Source of the DNA: JAIQFF01 sp963725615
Lineage (GTDB): Bacteria; Acidobacteriota; Terriglobia; Terriglobales; Acidobacteriaceae
Length of the DNA: 64,000 nucleotides
Assembly: GCA_963725615.1 (NCBI GenBank)
Contig: CAVRZO010000001.1
Coordinates: forward strand, 434,001 to 498,000
Direction: 5' to 3'
Each line of letters starts with the position of its first letter. Position 1 is the first letter of the stretch. The position numbers were made by a program, and so were the translations under genes. The notes beneath the pieces were generated by a model. That model was not told the origin of the DNA and did no database searches. It worked only from the letters and a program-made list of their open reading frames with translations. This document shows positions 9,301 to 17,413 of the stretch, one piece after another.

Positions 9301-9862
9301 AGAGAGGGTTCATGTTGCCGGTTTGCGCGCCGTGACCCTCGTGCGCGCCCGGAACCGTGAGCACCAGGTCAATCAGCATTCGGCCGTTGAGAGGAAGTTC
9401 CTTGATCGACACAGGCTCGACCACCTCACCCACGGCGGCGTCAGTGGCATGCAGCGCCGGGGCTTGGGCGCCGACTTCCACTACGTCCTTTCCGCCGGCC
9501 ACACGAAGCGTGAGGTTCAGGGAGAGTTGCTGGCCGACTTCAAGCTGCAGGTTGCGGGTTAGCGTGGCGAAGCCGGACGCCTGCACCGAAAGCTCATACT
9601 CGCCGGGCAGTAAGGCGGGAACGTGAAAAATTCCCTGCTCGTTGCTGTTGACCCGGCGCTCAGTCCGGGTGCTCAGAGAAGTGATCTGCACTGTCGCCCC
9701 GGCGAGCGGCCGTCCCTGAGGGTCAATCACAGTGCCCGTAAGAACCGAGTAGTTGCTCTGGGCAAAGGCTACTAAGGAAATTGACAGCAGGCTGAAGAGT
9801 AAGAGCGTTCTACGCAAAACTGCACCCCCAGAAGGTGAAGATAGAAAGGACGCGCCCGTCAT
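6368..9862 (-). CDS. Oar-like TonB-dependent outer membrane receptor with CarboxypepD_reg domain
   Basis: Predicted outer-membrane transporter/adhesin of up to 1164 residues. The order is: signal peptide (LLLFSLLSISLVAFAQ, ending near residue 35), a carboxypeptidase-regulatory-like beta-sandwich (about 39-125, LTGTVIDPQGRPLAGATVQI), a plug domain (about 150-270, LPLNGRMLIDLVLTVPGA and IDIVTRSGSN-type end) and a beta-barrel ending in the outer-membrane signature Phe (LSARLSF). The annotated ATG is 9862. A TTG at about 9817, just before RRTLLLF and preceded by GGGGGTG, would give a cleaner signal peptide. An extracellular-loop stretch MNHVPMPNADMMMNMDTMP is strikingly rich in Met and His. Such proteins are amplified in Acidobacteriota. 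The substrate is unknown; polysaccharide fragments or metal chelates are possible. Confidence 0.88.
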   Translation of the reverse strand: MTGASFLSSPSGGAVLRRTLLLFSLLSISLVAFAQSNYSVLTGTVIDPQGRPLAGATVQITSLSTRTERRVNSNEQGIFHVPALLPGEYELSVQASGFATLTRNLQLEVGQQLSLNLTLRVAGGKDVVEVGAQAPALHATDAAVGEVVEPVSIKELPLNGRMLIDLVLTVPGAHEGHGAQTGNMNPLYWRPGQRSAVSIGGNRPNANYFLLDGATNTDPTFNTLNLSPSPDAVQEFKVQTGSYSAEMGGAGGGQINIVTRSGSNKFHGTVYEFLRNGVLDATTFDSMGNNHLVQNNFGASFGGPIGHTKTFFFLNYEGFRHAMAHTMIDTVPTLAEINGDFTQSGINIYNPLSSHPNPGFDPTKPVSPSNPQVIRDQFQDNGVNNVIPANLISPVAQTFLMNHVPMPNADMMMNMDTMPCGSAMMGAPTVVGAGTDCNNYVDVRNELHVHDQGTIRIDHMFERGDSVMARYSLSGEHGFTPGEMVSGLGSLLPGFGSFHDNFSQQGTIAWNRVISPRILNTANITISRLAMHRSSENSDTNDIVSELGIQGVGFGGKGAFGAPFFNVQGFSPMGDNYAATPMKAWDTVIEGRDVLSWQRGRHNLKFGGSYRDYIWPMWGFFQNRGYYQFTNGFTTQTATNDGTGSALASFLLGLPAVKQRQAGIPQMQLRQWYVDGFAQDSFQLSHTTTIEMGLRYEYMNPLVDITYPNSNLTFNNGIPSAFIGAQNGFPQGLKYPNTHNFAPRFGISQAIPKYGMVVHSAFGIFYTPVDMNTWCNQRHNVPYVFPETQQSDNFTPAAGIVSSHFNFGNPVLGQTTVSFGSLDPKAPSQYIEQWSFSVEKSLGQQTTLEAGYLGSHGVHLQRAHLINNAPPGPGAIGPRRPFPRISFVPNTTLPDNVVYVAPAAGCPNGTICFPVSTINLLENTAQSWYDAGYVNVRRRYARGLTFLGNYTWSKNLSDAPDFRSPMFESSIPQNNNDLAAEKGPGCDVRHRFALSAVYNLPGLKQSGWVDTIARNWQVSTVYQVQTGFPFTVSVFGDTANSGTVLGENPIRANVTGQPVFPSGTQTATAWLNTAAFAAPPAFTFGNAGRNLVYGPGMQTLDFAVARSFALTEVTRFQFRAEFFNALNHTNLGMPDRFVNTPQFGTITEAATPGREIQLSARLSF

Positions 9863-10035
9863 CGGCTTGGAAGGACCGAAAGCGCGTAACAGTTGCGGAG
9901 AAATCTACGAGTAGATGGCCTGCGGAGCAATAATGGGAAGGTACTAGGGGCGCTCACACCAATAACTATTAGTGAGGGTGCCTTTCTTCTCGTGAGCGCA
10001 CCCTGCCGATTGCAGGGTTTCACTACGGTTCACGT

Positions 10036-10068
10036 GGAGACAGCCGACGGTGGCTGTCCCCGCACGTG
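10036..10068. repeat. Short copy of the GTGGGGACAGCCG hairpin
   Basis: GTGGAGACAGCCGACGG and GTGGCTGTCCCCGCAC are complementary arms, related to the termini of the repeats at 1543 and 37236. It lies in the 273-bp gap between the Oar-like receptor and the CsgG-like gene. Confidence 0.6.
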
Positions 10069-10135
10069 TAGTTCAGATCTTCCGAACAACTTGGGCGAGC
10101 TCGTGGAGAACCCGCCCACAAAAGTGGCGCTGATT

Positions 10136-11230
10136 TTATTGTGTGACTGTCTTTACCACGTCGCCGGTCTTGAAGCCGGTTCCTGTAACTACGGTTGCAA
10201 CCGCCGAGATGTCGTCGACGTCGGTGACGCGAATGATGCCAATTTGACTGGCCAGGCGCCGGATCACTTTCCCGGTTGACGGGTCCTTGATTTCCTTCGA
10301 CACCCGCTCGACCGCCAACTGGTCGCCCACCTTTACGCCGGCTTTCGAACCGACGTTAAGGACGATCTGTCCCGAGTCCACCGCGGCGACGAGTCCCTCA
10401 ACCGAGATGGTGCGGGTTACCAGTTTGTCCTTGTCGGCGATCACCTCAGTGCTGGTCTGCTGCACCGCGGCCTTCACGGCTTCCCCGAGGATGGTGTTCT
10501 GGAAATCACTGGTCGTGAAGTCGGCATTGCCGGCCCCGAATCCTTTTGAGCCCGCCCCGGCACCCAACAGAGTGGTGCTCTCCCGCGATGATTCGCCTTT
10601 GCCTTCCGCTACGCCGACAATCTCGCCGGTATCGACATCCACCAGGCGCGCCGTAATAGCCACAATGGCCTTGGACTTCTTTTTTCCTACATTACCCAGG
10701 CCAAAAGGCACAAAGCCGCCGGCCGCCCCGCCGATGTTGGTATTTTTCGTCTCGTTGCCGAATTGCGTGATGCTCCCAACGATGATTGCATCCACGCCCA
10801 GGAGTTTCCCCAGCTTGGCCGCCGAGGTCGGGTTGGCGCGATCGCTGTTGGAAAAGTTCTGCTCCTGCATGATCTTGTCCAGCGCCTTGCGCTCAATCAC
10901 CGAATAGGTGCCGTCTTTCACCAGATAGGTCACCAGCAGGTCGGTGATTCCTTTGCCTACGTCAACGTCCGTCCCAAAGAGCGCTGATATGCCGCTGTGC
11001 ACTGTAGCGTAGTCGAAATCGATAACCGCCACGCGCTTCTTGCGCGGGGCCGCGGGCGCCGCTGCTGCCGCAGGCGGAGGTGCAGGCGCAGCCACCGGCG
11101 CTGGTTCCGGTGCCGGTGCCGGAGCCGGAGCTGGTGCCGGCGCGGGCGTGGCTTTTGGTTTCTTCTGGGCAATGCCCAAGCCGGTCAAGAGAAGACACAA
11201 CAGCGCCGCTAAACCGATTGTCCTTCGCAT
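10136..11230 (-). CDS. CsgG/HfaB-family secreted protein with Ala-Pro linker
   Basis: Envelope protein of 364 residues from the ATG at 11230, chosen because GGGGGA lies about seven bases upstream; an ATG nine codons earlier lacks this. A signal peptide (MRRTIGLAALLCLLLTGLGIAQ) is followed by a low-complexity Ala-Pro stretch (about 26-62). The CsgG-type domain follows (RVAVIDFDYATV, TDLLVTYLVKDGTYSVIERKALDKIMQEQNF, LGKLLGVDAIIVGSIT, ARLVDVDTGEIV). The C-terminal third (about 260-364) has the VGSKAGVKVGDQL pattern seen in flagellar/curli-associated accessory domains. CsgG itself forms the curli secretion pore; here no csgA/B/E/F lies nearby and there is no obvious lipobox. Role: envelope assembly, substrate unknown. 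Confidence 0.85.
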   Translation of the reverse strand: MRRTIGLAALLCLLLTGLGIAQKKPKATPAPAPAPAPAPAPEPAPVAAPAPPPAAAAAPAAPRKKRVAVIDFDYATVHSGISALFGTDVDVGKGITDLLVTYLVKDGTYSVIERKALDKIMQEQNFSNSDRANPTSAAKLGKLLGVDAIIVGSITQFGNETKNTNIGGAAGGFVPFGLGNVGKKKSKAIVAITARLVDVDTGEIVGVAEGKGESSRESTTLLGAGAGSKGFGAGNADFTTSDFQNTILGEAVKAAVQQTSTEVIADKDKLVTRTISVEGLVAAVDSGQIVLNVGSKAGVKVGDQLAVERVSKEIKDPSTGKVIRRLASQIGIIRVTDVDDISAVATVVTGTGFKTGDVVKTVTQ

Positions 11231-11372
11231 AGTGAATTTCCCCCGGAACGAAATCATGACGAGACCGTACTTCCGGTCTGGTCGCCGAGGCTATCTTGGG
11301 TGCAGCCCTTGACAACCCAGCCAGTATGACATTGTGCAAGAATGGAGAGGTCTTCGCAAGCCTATAAACACT

Positions 11373-12560
11373 ATGAAGAAACTACGAGTCGGCATCCTTT
11401 TCGGGGGGCGGAGCGGAGAGCACGAAGTATCTTTGCTCTCGGCCGCATCCGTCGTTAGTGCCATTGACAAAAGCAAATTTGACGTCGTACCCATCGGCAT
11501 CACCAAGGAAGGCCGCTGGTTGACTGCCGGCGATGCGGAACTATTGCTACAGGGAAAGGCGGCGCCTGCCCAGTCCCATCTCAGGGCCGGAGACCCCGAC
11601 GCCACGCCCGGAGCCGCGGTTCTGGCCACCGGCCAAGCCGTTGTCGTGCCGCCCGAACCGCAGCGCCCGGGCGGATCTCTGGCGGCTTTTCAGTCCGAGG
11701 CTCTGACCCGCCGGGCCAGCGACAGAGCTATTAACGTGGACATCATTTTCCCCGTGCTGCACGGGACCTTCGGCGAAGACGGAACCATCCAGGGTTTGTT
11801 CGAGCTCGCAGATATTGCCTATGTTGGTGCAGGCGTTCTCGGCTCCGCCGCCGGCATGGACAAGGACGTCATGAAGTCATTGTTCAGGGCCGCCGGACTA
11901 CCAATCGTCAAGCACGTAACGGTGTTGCGCAGCGACTGGGAGAGCGCGCCGAAAAAAGTTCAGAAGCTGGTGGAGAGCAAGCTTAAGTATCCAGTATTCG
12001 TGAAGCCCGCAAATCTGGGATCGTCGGTCGGAATTTCGAAGGCGCGGGAACGCAAGGAACTGGCTCCGGCGATGGAAGAAGCCGCCAAGTTTGATCGCAA
12101 GATTGTGATTGAGGAAGGCGTAGGCGGCAAAAAGCACAAGGCCCGCGAAATCGAATGCTCAGTCCTGGGCAACGATAAGCCCGCAGCTTCCGTAGCTGGC
12201 GAGATCGTTCCAGGGAAAGAGTTCTACGACTACACCGCCAAGTATCTCGACGAGGGCTCGCAGTTGATCATCCCCGCCAAGCTGAACAAGGCCGAAAGCA
12301 AAAAAGTCCAGCAACTGGCCATCAGCGCCTTCAAAGCGGTGGACTGTTCGGGACTTGCCCGAGTGGATTTCCTGATGGACCCGAAAAACCGGAAGATTTA
12401 TCTCAACGAGATCAATACCATGCCAGGATTCACGTCGATCAGCATGTATCCCAAGCTGTGGGCGGCATCGGGGCTGGCCTATCCAGAGTTGATCGAGCGC
12501 CTGATCCGGCTAGGCCAGGAACGGCACGAAGAAAAGAAGAGAAACCAGTACAGCAAGTGA
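11373..12560 (+). CDS. ddl: D-alanine--D-alanine ligase
   Basis: ATP-grasp enzyme that joins two D-alanines for peptidoglycan precursor synthesis in the cytoplasm. It has 395 residues from the ATG at 11373 (MKKLRVGILFGGRSGEHEVS). Thirteen codons of upstream frame are not conserved. Signatures: GGRSGEHEVS at about 10-19, HGTFGEDGTIQG, KPANLGSSVGISK in the ATP-binding domain and NEINTMPGFTSISMYPKLW at the magnesium site near the end. An insert of about 35 residues rich in Pro and Ala (around 60-95) makes it longer than the 306-residue E. coli DdlB, closer to VanA/DdlA-type lengths. The serine in EHEVS and the C-terminal motif fit a D-Ala ligase. No mur or fts neighbours. Confidence 0.93.
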   Translation: MKKLRVGILFGGRSGEHEVSLLSAASVVSAIDKSKFDVVPIGITKEGRWLTAGDAELLLQGKAAPAQSHLRAGDPDATPGAAVLATGQAVVVPPEPQRPGGSLAAFQSEALTRRASDRAINVDIIFPVLHGTFGEDGTIQGLFELADIAYVGAGVLGSAAGMDKDVMKSLFRAAGLPIVKHVTVLRSDWESAPKKVQKLVESKLKYPVFVKPANLGSSVGISKARERKELAPAMEEAAKFDRKIVIEEGVGGKKHKAREIECSVLGNDKPAASVAGEIVPGKEFYDYTAKYLDEGSQLIIPAKLNKAESKKVQQLAISAFKAVDCSGLARVDFLMDPKNRKIYLNEINTMPGFTSISMYPKLWAASGLAYPELIERLIRLGQERHEEKKRNQYSK

Positions 12561-12566
12561 GAAGAG

Positions 12567-12634
12567 CAGTTTCTGGTTTCCGGTTTCTAGTTGGGATTGG
12601 CTTCTAGAAACCGGAAACCAGAAACCGGAAACTG
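12567..12634. repeat. Inverted repeat (TTTCTGGTTTCCGGTTTCTAG type), possible bidirectional terminator
   Basis: CAGTTTCTGGTTTCCGGTTT is complementary to AAACCGGAAACCAGAAACCG, giving a stem of more than 20 bp between the convergent ddl and kinase genes. Related sequence (CAGTTTCCAGTTTCCGGAAC) is found inside dnaE2 at 38361-38415, so this is a dispersed element rather than a one-off terminator. Confidence 0.7.
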
Positions 12635-12637
12635 CCT

Positions 12638-14497
12638 CTAATGTCCTAGAAACTTTTCCAACGCATCCACATCGCGTCCCGTTAGGTCCAGGAACTTCTT
12701 GGCTCTGGCGGCGTCGTGGTGCTGCATTGCTTCTTCAGCCTTGAACAGGTTCGCTTTCATACTCGCCTGTTTCGCGACCATATCACCGCGAAGTCCGAAG
12801 CCGGAGGCGCTTTGCTGCTGTTGCAGGCGATCCAGGCTGCTGTTAACCGCGGCAGCGCGGTTGGAAAGCTGGTCAAGCTCGGTTTCCATCTCGTCGAAGT
12901 TGGCCGAATCGTTTACGGCTGGCGCAGCCATTCCGCTGTCGCCCTGAGCAGGCATGGCGGAATCGTTGGCCATTCCGTTGTTCTGGGCGGTCAACTTCTT
13001 GCCCCGCGGATGACTGGGCTGAGCCGGGCCCATTTCCTTAGGCGCTGGAGTAGCCGCCGCTGGAGCCGGCGCGGGCATCGGAGTCGAAGTGTCAACCGAC
13101 GCCGTGGTGGCAACCGGTGCGCCGGGTGGTGAACTCGGAATGTTTGCGCCAGTAGCTGCAGCTGGCTGCTGAGCCTGGACCGGTGCCTGCGACGTGGTAT
13201 CCGGCGCGGACATTCCAGAGGCGTCCGGAGCCTTCGCGTTTGTCTTACTGATCCGGGGCACATAAATTCCAGCGACTACTAGGCCGGCGAGCACCACTAG
13301 AGCCCCCAGCGTCATGTACAAGCCGCGATGACTGCTGGCCTGCGGAGGCGGCATAGGAACTGGCGTAGGTGGCGTGGCGGCCACTGGTACCGGTGTTGCC
13401 GGCTGCGCAAAAGCCGGAGTGGCAGGCGCCGGAGTTGTAGCTGGCATCGGAGCTGTCGCCGGCATCGGCGTAGATGATGTCATTGGAGTTGTGGGCGGCA
13501 ACGGAGTCGCTACCGGCACGGTCGTCGCCATCGTCGGCGGTGCGGACGCAACCTCGGTACGCGGCGCGCTCGGCCTTTCCAGAGTTGGCGAAGCTTCCCA
13601 GAATCCGGCAGGTCGCTCGGTGCTGCCACCTGTAGGCCCAGCCAGCGCAGTCCGCGGCACGGTCGGCGCAACCGCAGATGACGCAGGCACGGCGGTCAAC
13701 GCGTTGGCGAAGGCTTCCGCCGCCTGAAAGCGTTTTGCCGGATCTTTGGCAATCGCCATGAGAATAATTTCGTTCAATGCCGCCGGCAGCCCGGGATTCA
13801 GTTCGAGCGGCGGCTTGGGCGTCTGGTTCAGGTGCGCGGCCATGATCGAATACTCGCTGTTGGCCAGGAAAGGCCTGCGGCCCGTCACGAACTCGTAGAG
13901 AACGATGCCGACCGAGTACAAGTCGGAGCGCGCGTCCACGGGATCGCCCCGCACTTGTTCAGGCGACATGTAGCCGATCGAGCCCAGAGTAGTGCCGGTC
14001 ATGGTCAGACCGCGTTCGTCACCGGAACGCGCAATGCCAAAATCCATCAGCTTGATCACGCCCTGCGTCGTCAACATCATGTTCGCCGGCTTGATGTCAC
14101 GGTGAATGATGTGTCGCTGGTGCGCGTAGCCCACCGCGCTCAACACCTGGCCAATGTACTTGACCGCGTCGTTCACCGAGAGTGGCCCCATATCCAGCTT
14201 GGTCGCCATGGTGGTGCCCTCGACGTACTCCATCACCATGTAAAGCCGGTTGTCGTTCGAGAATGCGGTTCGAAGCGCGCAAATATTGGGATGGTCAAGG
14301 CTAGCCGTGAGTTTGACCTCGCGCAGAAAGCGAGCGGCCAGATCCGGCGTTGAGGCCAGGTCGGGCAGCAGGACCTTCATGGCTTCAATGCGGTCGGTGA
14401 TGACGTTGCGAACCTGGTAGACCTTGCCCATACCTCCAGCGCCCAACTCTTTAAGAATCTCGTAATCGCCGATTCGCTTGCTGGTCTCGTCGCTCAT
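12638..14497 (-). CDS. Membrane-anchored Ser/Thr protein kinase (PknB-type)
   Basis: Hanks-type eukaryotic-like kinase of 619 residues, presumably phosphorylating proteins at the inner membrane. The kinase domain spans about 12-270: glycine loop LGAGGMGKVYQV 19-30, ATP lysine K41, catalytic HRDIKPAN 132-139, DFG 152-154 and the activation segment TMTGTTLGSIGYMSPEQ. A long Pro/Ala/Thr linker (about 275-390) precedes one transmembrane helix (391-413), then another low-complexity stretch and a C-terminal helical segment (about 530-619, ETELDQLSNRAAAVNSSLDRLQ) likely to form a coiled coil outside the membrane. No PASTA repeats are present. All catalytic residues are intact. It is monocistronic, convergent with ddl. 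Confidence 0.93.
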   Translation of the reverse strand: MSDETSKRIGDYEILKELGAGGMGKVYQVRNVITDRIEAMKVLLPDLASTPDLAARFLREVKLTASLDHPNICALRTAFSNDNRLYMVMEYVEGTTMATKLDMGPLSVNDAVKYIGQVLSAVGYAHQRHIIHRDIKPANMMLTTQGVIKLMDFGIARSGDERGLTMTGTTLGSIGYMSPEQVRGDPVDARSDLYSVGIVLYEFVTGRRPFLANSEYSIMAAHLNQTPKPPLELNPGLPAALNEIILMAIAKDPAKRFQAAEAFANALTAVPASSAVAPTVPRTALAGPTGGSTERPAGFWEASPTLERPSAPRTEVASAPPTMATTVPVATPLPPTTPMTSSTPMPATAPMPATTPAPATPAFAQPATPVPVAATPPTPVPMPPPQASSHRGLYMTLGALVVLAGLVVAGIYVPRISKTNAKAPDASGMSAPDTTSQAPVQAQQPAAATGANIPSSPPGAPVATTASVDTSTPMPAPAPAAATPAPKEMGPAQPSHPRGKKLTAQNNGMANDSAMPAQGDSGMAAPAVNDSANFDEMETELDQLSNRAAAVNSSLDRLQQQQSASGFGLRGDMVAKQASMKANLFKAEEAMQHHDAARAKKFLDLTGRDVDALEKFLGH

Positions 14498-14643
14498 GTG
14501 TAAATCTCCCTATGGGTTGCGGGAATTTGGCGAGCACTTCTTGCCGGGGGCAGGGACACGGTTTTCAAGCGGAAAACCATAGTCTTGCAAGACCATGATT
14601 ATGCTCTGCCGCTAACCTCGGGTCAAGACGCTTACTGGTTACC

Positions 14644-14719
14644 GGTTCCCGGCATGTGTCGGCGAAAGGCCCTGTATTTCTGGGTATTTAGGCCTTGGAA
14701 TAGTGCCATGCCGGGCACC
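14644..14719. ncRNA. Structured-RNA candidate (nested inverted repeat)
   Basis: In the 459-bp gap between the divergent kinase and glycosyltransferase genes, GGTTCCCGGCATG (14644-14656) pairs with CATGCCGGGCACC (14707-14719). Inside that, AAGGCC (14666-14671) pairs with GGCCTT (14691-14696), leaving a T-rich internal loop. The two-tier stem with an asymmetric bulge looks more like a folded RNA than a simple insertion repeat. The strand is uncertain. No family match can be claimed. Confidence 0.4.
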
Positions 14720-14762
14720 TCCAGGTAGATGTGCAGTTAAGCAAAAACGCCCCCAAGCCTTG

Positions 14763-14857
14763 TCATTCCGAAGCCGGGTCTATCGGCGAGGAATCTGCTT
14801 GCTGCCTGCAGCGAAACAGCAGATTCCTCGCGCGACAAGCCGCGCTTCGGAATGACA
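14763..14857. repeat. Long imperfect palindrome (TCATTCCGAAGC ... GCTTCGGAATGA)
   Basis: The termini TCATTCCGAAGC and GCTTCGGAATGACA are complementary, as are GAGGAATCTGCTTGCTG and CAGCAGATTCCTCGCG inside. It sits upstream of the glycosyltransferase gene. This is a dispersed-repeat architecture with no coding content. Confidence 0.7.
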
Positions 14858-14956
14858 ATACTCTTGAGTTACACCACTACGCGTCTCTCCGGCGCGGCGT
14901 GATCGAACCGAGTTCACGGTGCGGTGGAAGCAGGGCCCAGCTATACTCTCCCGAAC

Positions 14957-16999
14957 ATGTGGGGCGCTCGCCGAACGAAAACTGTCTTGGCACTTCTGGT
15001 CGGACTTATTCTTTGCGGAATTCTTCGTTCCGCCATCGCGACGCGTCTCGACAGTTTTGACATTGACGAGGCTTACCACATCACCGCCGGAGTCACGTAT
15101 GTTCGCCTCGGTGACTACCGTCTGAACCCGGAGCATCCTCCGTTGATTAAGCTTTGGGTTGGCGCGTTTCTGACGCCCAGTGTTTTCAAAACTCCACAAC
15201 TCCGCCCCCTCGCGGAAAAATGGGACGAGCGTCATTTCACCGAGACTGTCGTGTTTACCCAGAACGATCCCGACGTGGCGCAGCGTCGCGTACGTCTCGC
15301 CATGCTCATCCTGAACGGAATCCTGCTGCTCGGATTCGCCCTGGCAGTGTGGCGTGCTTTTGGAAACAAGATCGGACCGATGATGGCGGCAGCCACGTTG
15401 GCGTTCCTGATCATCGATCCCACCATCGCAGCCCACCTGCCGGTGGTGCTCACCGACCTGCCTGTCGCGCTTCTGGGAGCTACAGCCGTACTTCTGGCCT
15501 GGAGTGCGTTTCGCTGGGGCAGGACCGCGGACGTAGTGCTGGCCGGACTGGCCTTGGGGCTGACGCTGGGCGCCAAGCATACCGGTTTGATCGTCGCGGT
15601 GGCCGTGGCGCTTCTGGGGGTGGTGATGTCTCTCAGAAAAAAAGAGGACCGTCCCCGATTGCGAAGGCTGGCTCAGGTGTTTGCGGTTCTGGTGCTGGCC
15701 TGGATCACTTTGTGGGGCCTCTACCGGTTTCGCTTCAGCGAAAGCCCCGCGGGCCTCGACCTTTTCAACCGGCCGCTGGCTGCCAAGATCGCAGATCTTC
15801 ATCGTCCCCTGCTTCGCAATACCGTAACCCTCATGGTTCGTACCCACTTCATGCCACGTTCCTACTTGTGGGGACTGGCCGACATTCTGCACGTGGGAGT
15901 GGAAGGACGGGTAACCCCGATCTTCTTCATAGGACGCGTCTACATGCAGCGCCCCCCGTTCTACTTTTTCCCGACCGTGCTGCTGGTAAAAATTCCCCTC
16001 GGGCTGATTGCGCTCGCTCTGATGGGCCTTGTGCTCGCATGCATGACGCGGGACTGGCCCGGCAGAGAGCCGCTGCTGGTCATACTTCTCTTCGGATGCC
16101 TGTTGCTGGCCATGCTCATAAGAGGCACGTCAAGCTATGCCGGCATGCGCCACGCCCTGATTGTTCTCCCGTCCATCGCGGCGACCGGAGCAGCCGCGCT
16201 CGCGATTGCCTGGGAGCGGAAGTCCCGCGTGCTGCTTGCCGGTGTCGCGCTTGCCGCCGTCGTGGCCATGGCATCGGCCATACCGGTCTTGCGTCCCTGG
16301 GAGTATTACAACGAACTGGTCGGCGGGACGGAAAACGCCTGGCATCATCTCAGCGATGAAAGCATGGAATCGGGACAGAGAACCAAAGAGCTAGCCGCCT
16401 ACTACCATCAGTACCTCGAACCCAAAGGAGAGATTCCGTACGTCGAATATTCGGAATCCTATGCGGAGGATGACCGCCGGGGAATCCCTTCCATGCAAGC
16501 CCGGTGGAAAGCGCATCCCGAGACCGATACGTCTGATGTGGTCAGCGGCACCGTCATGATCGCAGCGTCCATGCTGGCGCCCGATCCGATGCCCTACATT
16601 CTCGACTACACTCCGCTGCTCGCCGTCAAACCGGTTCAGCGGTACGGTAATTTGATGATCTTTCACGGCACATTCAAGCTCTCGGGACCGCGTGCCTACC
16701 GGCTGGCCGATCGCGCCCTCGACGCCGAGTATTCCGAGACGCCTGACTTGGCAAAAGCCGAATTGCTGATGGCGCGATCTCTCGAGGCCAACCCGAAGGT
16801 TTATTACCGCTGGATCGAGATGGGCAACATTTTGATCCAGCGCGGCAAGCGCGACGAGGCTCTTAAGGCCTATGAAAACGCGAGAACCAACGCTCCCGCC
16901 GGAGACGAAATCGTCGGCCTGCTTGCGCAGCAGATTCAGCGTGTGATGCGGCAAGACCCGAAGTCTGTTGTTCCGCTCCGTAACCCCGTCCTGGAATGA
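14957..16999 (+). CDS. Membrane glycosyltransferase of the PMT/ArnT (GT39/GT83-like) superfamily with C-terminal TPR
   Basis: Integral-membrane protein of 680 residues from the ATG at 14957; the GTG at 14924 is a weaker alternative. It has about 11-12 hydrophobic helices from residue 10 to 450. The first loop carries FDIDEAYHITAGV and LNPEHPPLIKLWVGAF, the acidic dyad and HPPL pattern typical of polyprenyl-phosphate-dependent mannosyl/arabinosyl transferases. The C-terminal 180 residues are soluble; the last 90 form a tetratricopeptide-like segment (AELLMARSLEANPKVYYRWIEMGN, RGKRDEALKAYENAR). It likely transfers a sugar from a lipid carrier on the periplasmic side; donor and acceptor are unknown. 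Standalone gene after a repeat-rich upstream region. Confidence 0.8.
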   Translation: MWGARRTKTVLALLVGLILCGILRSAIATRLDSFDIDEAYHITAGVTYVRLGDYRLNPEHPPLIKLWVGAFLTPSVFKTPQLRPLAEKWDERHFTETVVFTQNDPDVAQRRVRLAMLILNGILLLGFALAVWRAFGNKIGPMMAAATLAFLIIDPTIAAHLPVVLTDLPVALLGATAVLLAWSAFRWGRTADVVLAGLALGLTLGAKHTGLIVAVAVALLGVVMSLRKKEDRPRLRRLAQVFAVLVLAWITLWGLYRFRFSESPAGLDLFNRPLAAKIADLHRPLLRNTVTLMVRTHFMPRSYLWGLADILHVGVEGRVTPIFFIGRVYMQRPPFYFFPTVLLVKIPLGLIALALMGLVLACMTRDWPGREPLLVILLFGCLLLAMLIRGTSSYAGMRHALIVLPSIAATGAAALAIAWERKSRVLLAGVALAAVVAMASAIPVLRPWEYYNELVGGTENAWHHLSDESMESGQRTKELAAYYHQYLEPKGEIPYVEYSESYAEDDRRGIPSMQARWKAHPETDTSDVVSGTVMIAASMLAPDPMPYILDYTPLLAVKPVQRYGNLMIFHGTFKLSGPRAYRLADRALDAEYSETPDLAKAELLMARSLEANPKVYYRWIEMGNILIQRGKRDEALKAYENARTNAPAGDEIVGLLAQQIQRVMRQDPKSVVPLRNPVLE

Positions 17000-17039
17000 G
17001 CTGAACTGGAGGATGGAGCTGTTGCGGGCTGGAGTCGCC

Positions 17040-17202
17040 ACAGGGCGGAGCAGGCCGGAGGGCGGAGCAGGCCGGAGGATGGAGCAGGCCTTCAGGCCTG
17101 CATATGATGGCGGTTGTGTTTGGGCTTTAGCCCCTGAGGTACCTCAGCGGCTGAAGCCGCAAGACACCAGCTCTGACGCAGGGCTTAAGCGCTGCTCCAC
17201 CC
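17040..17202. repeat. Dispersed repeat (GGAGCAGGCCTTCAGGCCTGCA family), copy 1
   Basis: It contains GGAGCAGGCCTTCAGGCCTG, GGCTTTAGCCCCTGAGGTAC and CTCAGCGGCTGAAGCCGC, and ends GCGCTGCTCCACCC. The start and end are complementary (GGAGCAG / CTGCTCC). Copy 2 at 55889-56015 shares these blocks in the same order, with diverged loops. A short tandem GGCGGAGCAGGCCGGA precedes it here. Confidence 0.8.
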
Positions 17203-17271
17203 TCCCTCTTGACGAACCCCCGCCATCCCCGCTACCATTCAACAAGTTTGCTCTACGGAGCAGACCTTGGA

Positions 17272-17383
17272 TTTCATGCAGAGTGGCTGAGGGACGAGCC
17301 CTACGAAGCCACGACAACCGGATCAGAATTCATTTTCTGGTCGCCCGGTGTCAACTCTCGCCCTACACAGGGGGAACATGAGA
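17272..17383 (+). promoter_or_regulatory. SAM-I (S-box) riboswitch aptamer
   Basis: The stretch matches the S-box core. P1 is TTTCATG (17272-17278) with CATGAGA (17377-17383), seven pairs including one wobble. Then come CAGAGTGGCTGAGGGA, GAGCCC and GAAGCCACGACAACC, corresponding to the consensus AGAG-GG-GAGGGA, GCCC and GAAGCC-G-CAACC. P3 is formed by CCGGATCAGAA with TTCTGGTCGCCCGG. GGTGTCAACTC corresponds to the conserved GGTGCCAATTC after P3. The aptamer sits 124 bp upstream of the thrC-like start. It should turn expression off when S-adenosylmethionine is abundant. No computational scoring was run. Confidence 0.88.
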
Positions 17384-17413
17384 TTCGGGGTGCCGAATTT
17401 CCAGCATCTCGTT

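Noticed and set aside
8486..9562. 358-codon plus-strand frame within the Oar-like gene
   Set aside because: Antisense to a clearly coding receptor; no domain pattern.
14780..15892. 370-codon minus-strand frame over the glycosyltransferase
   Set aside because: Gln/Gly/Arg-rich shadow that also runs into the palindrome at 14763-14857.
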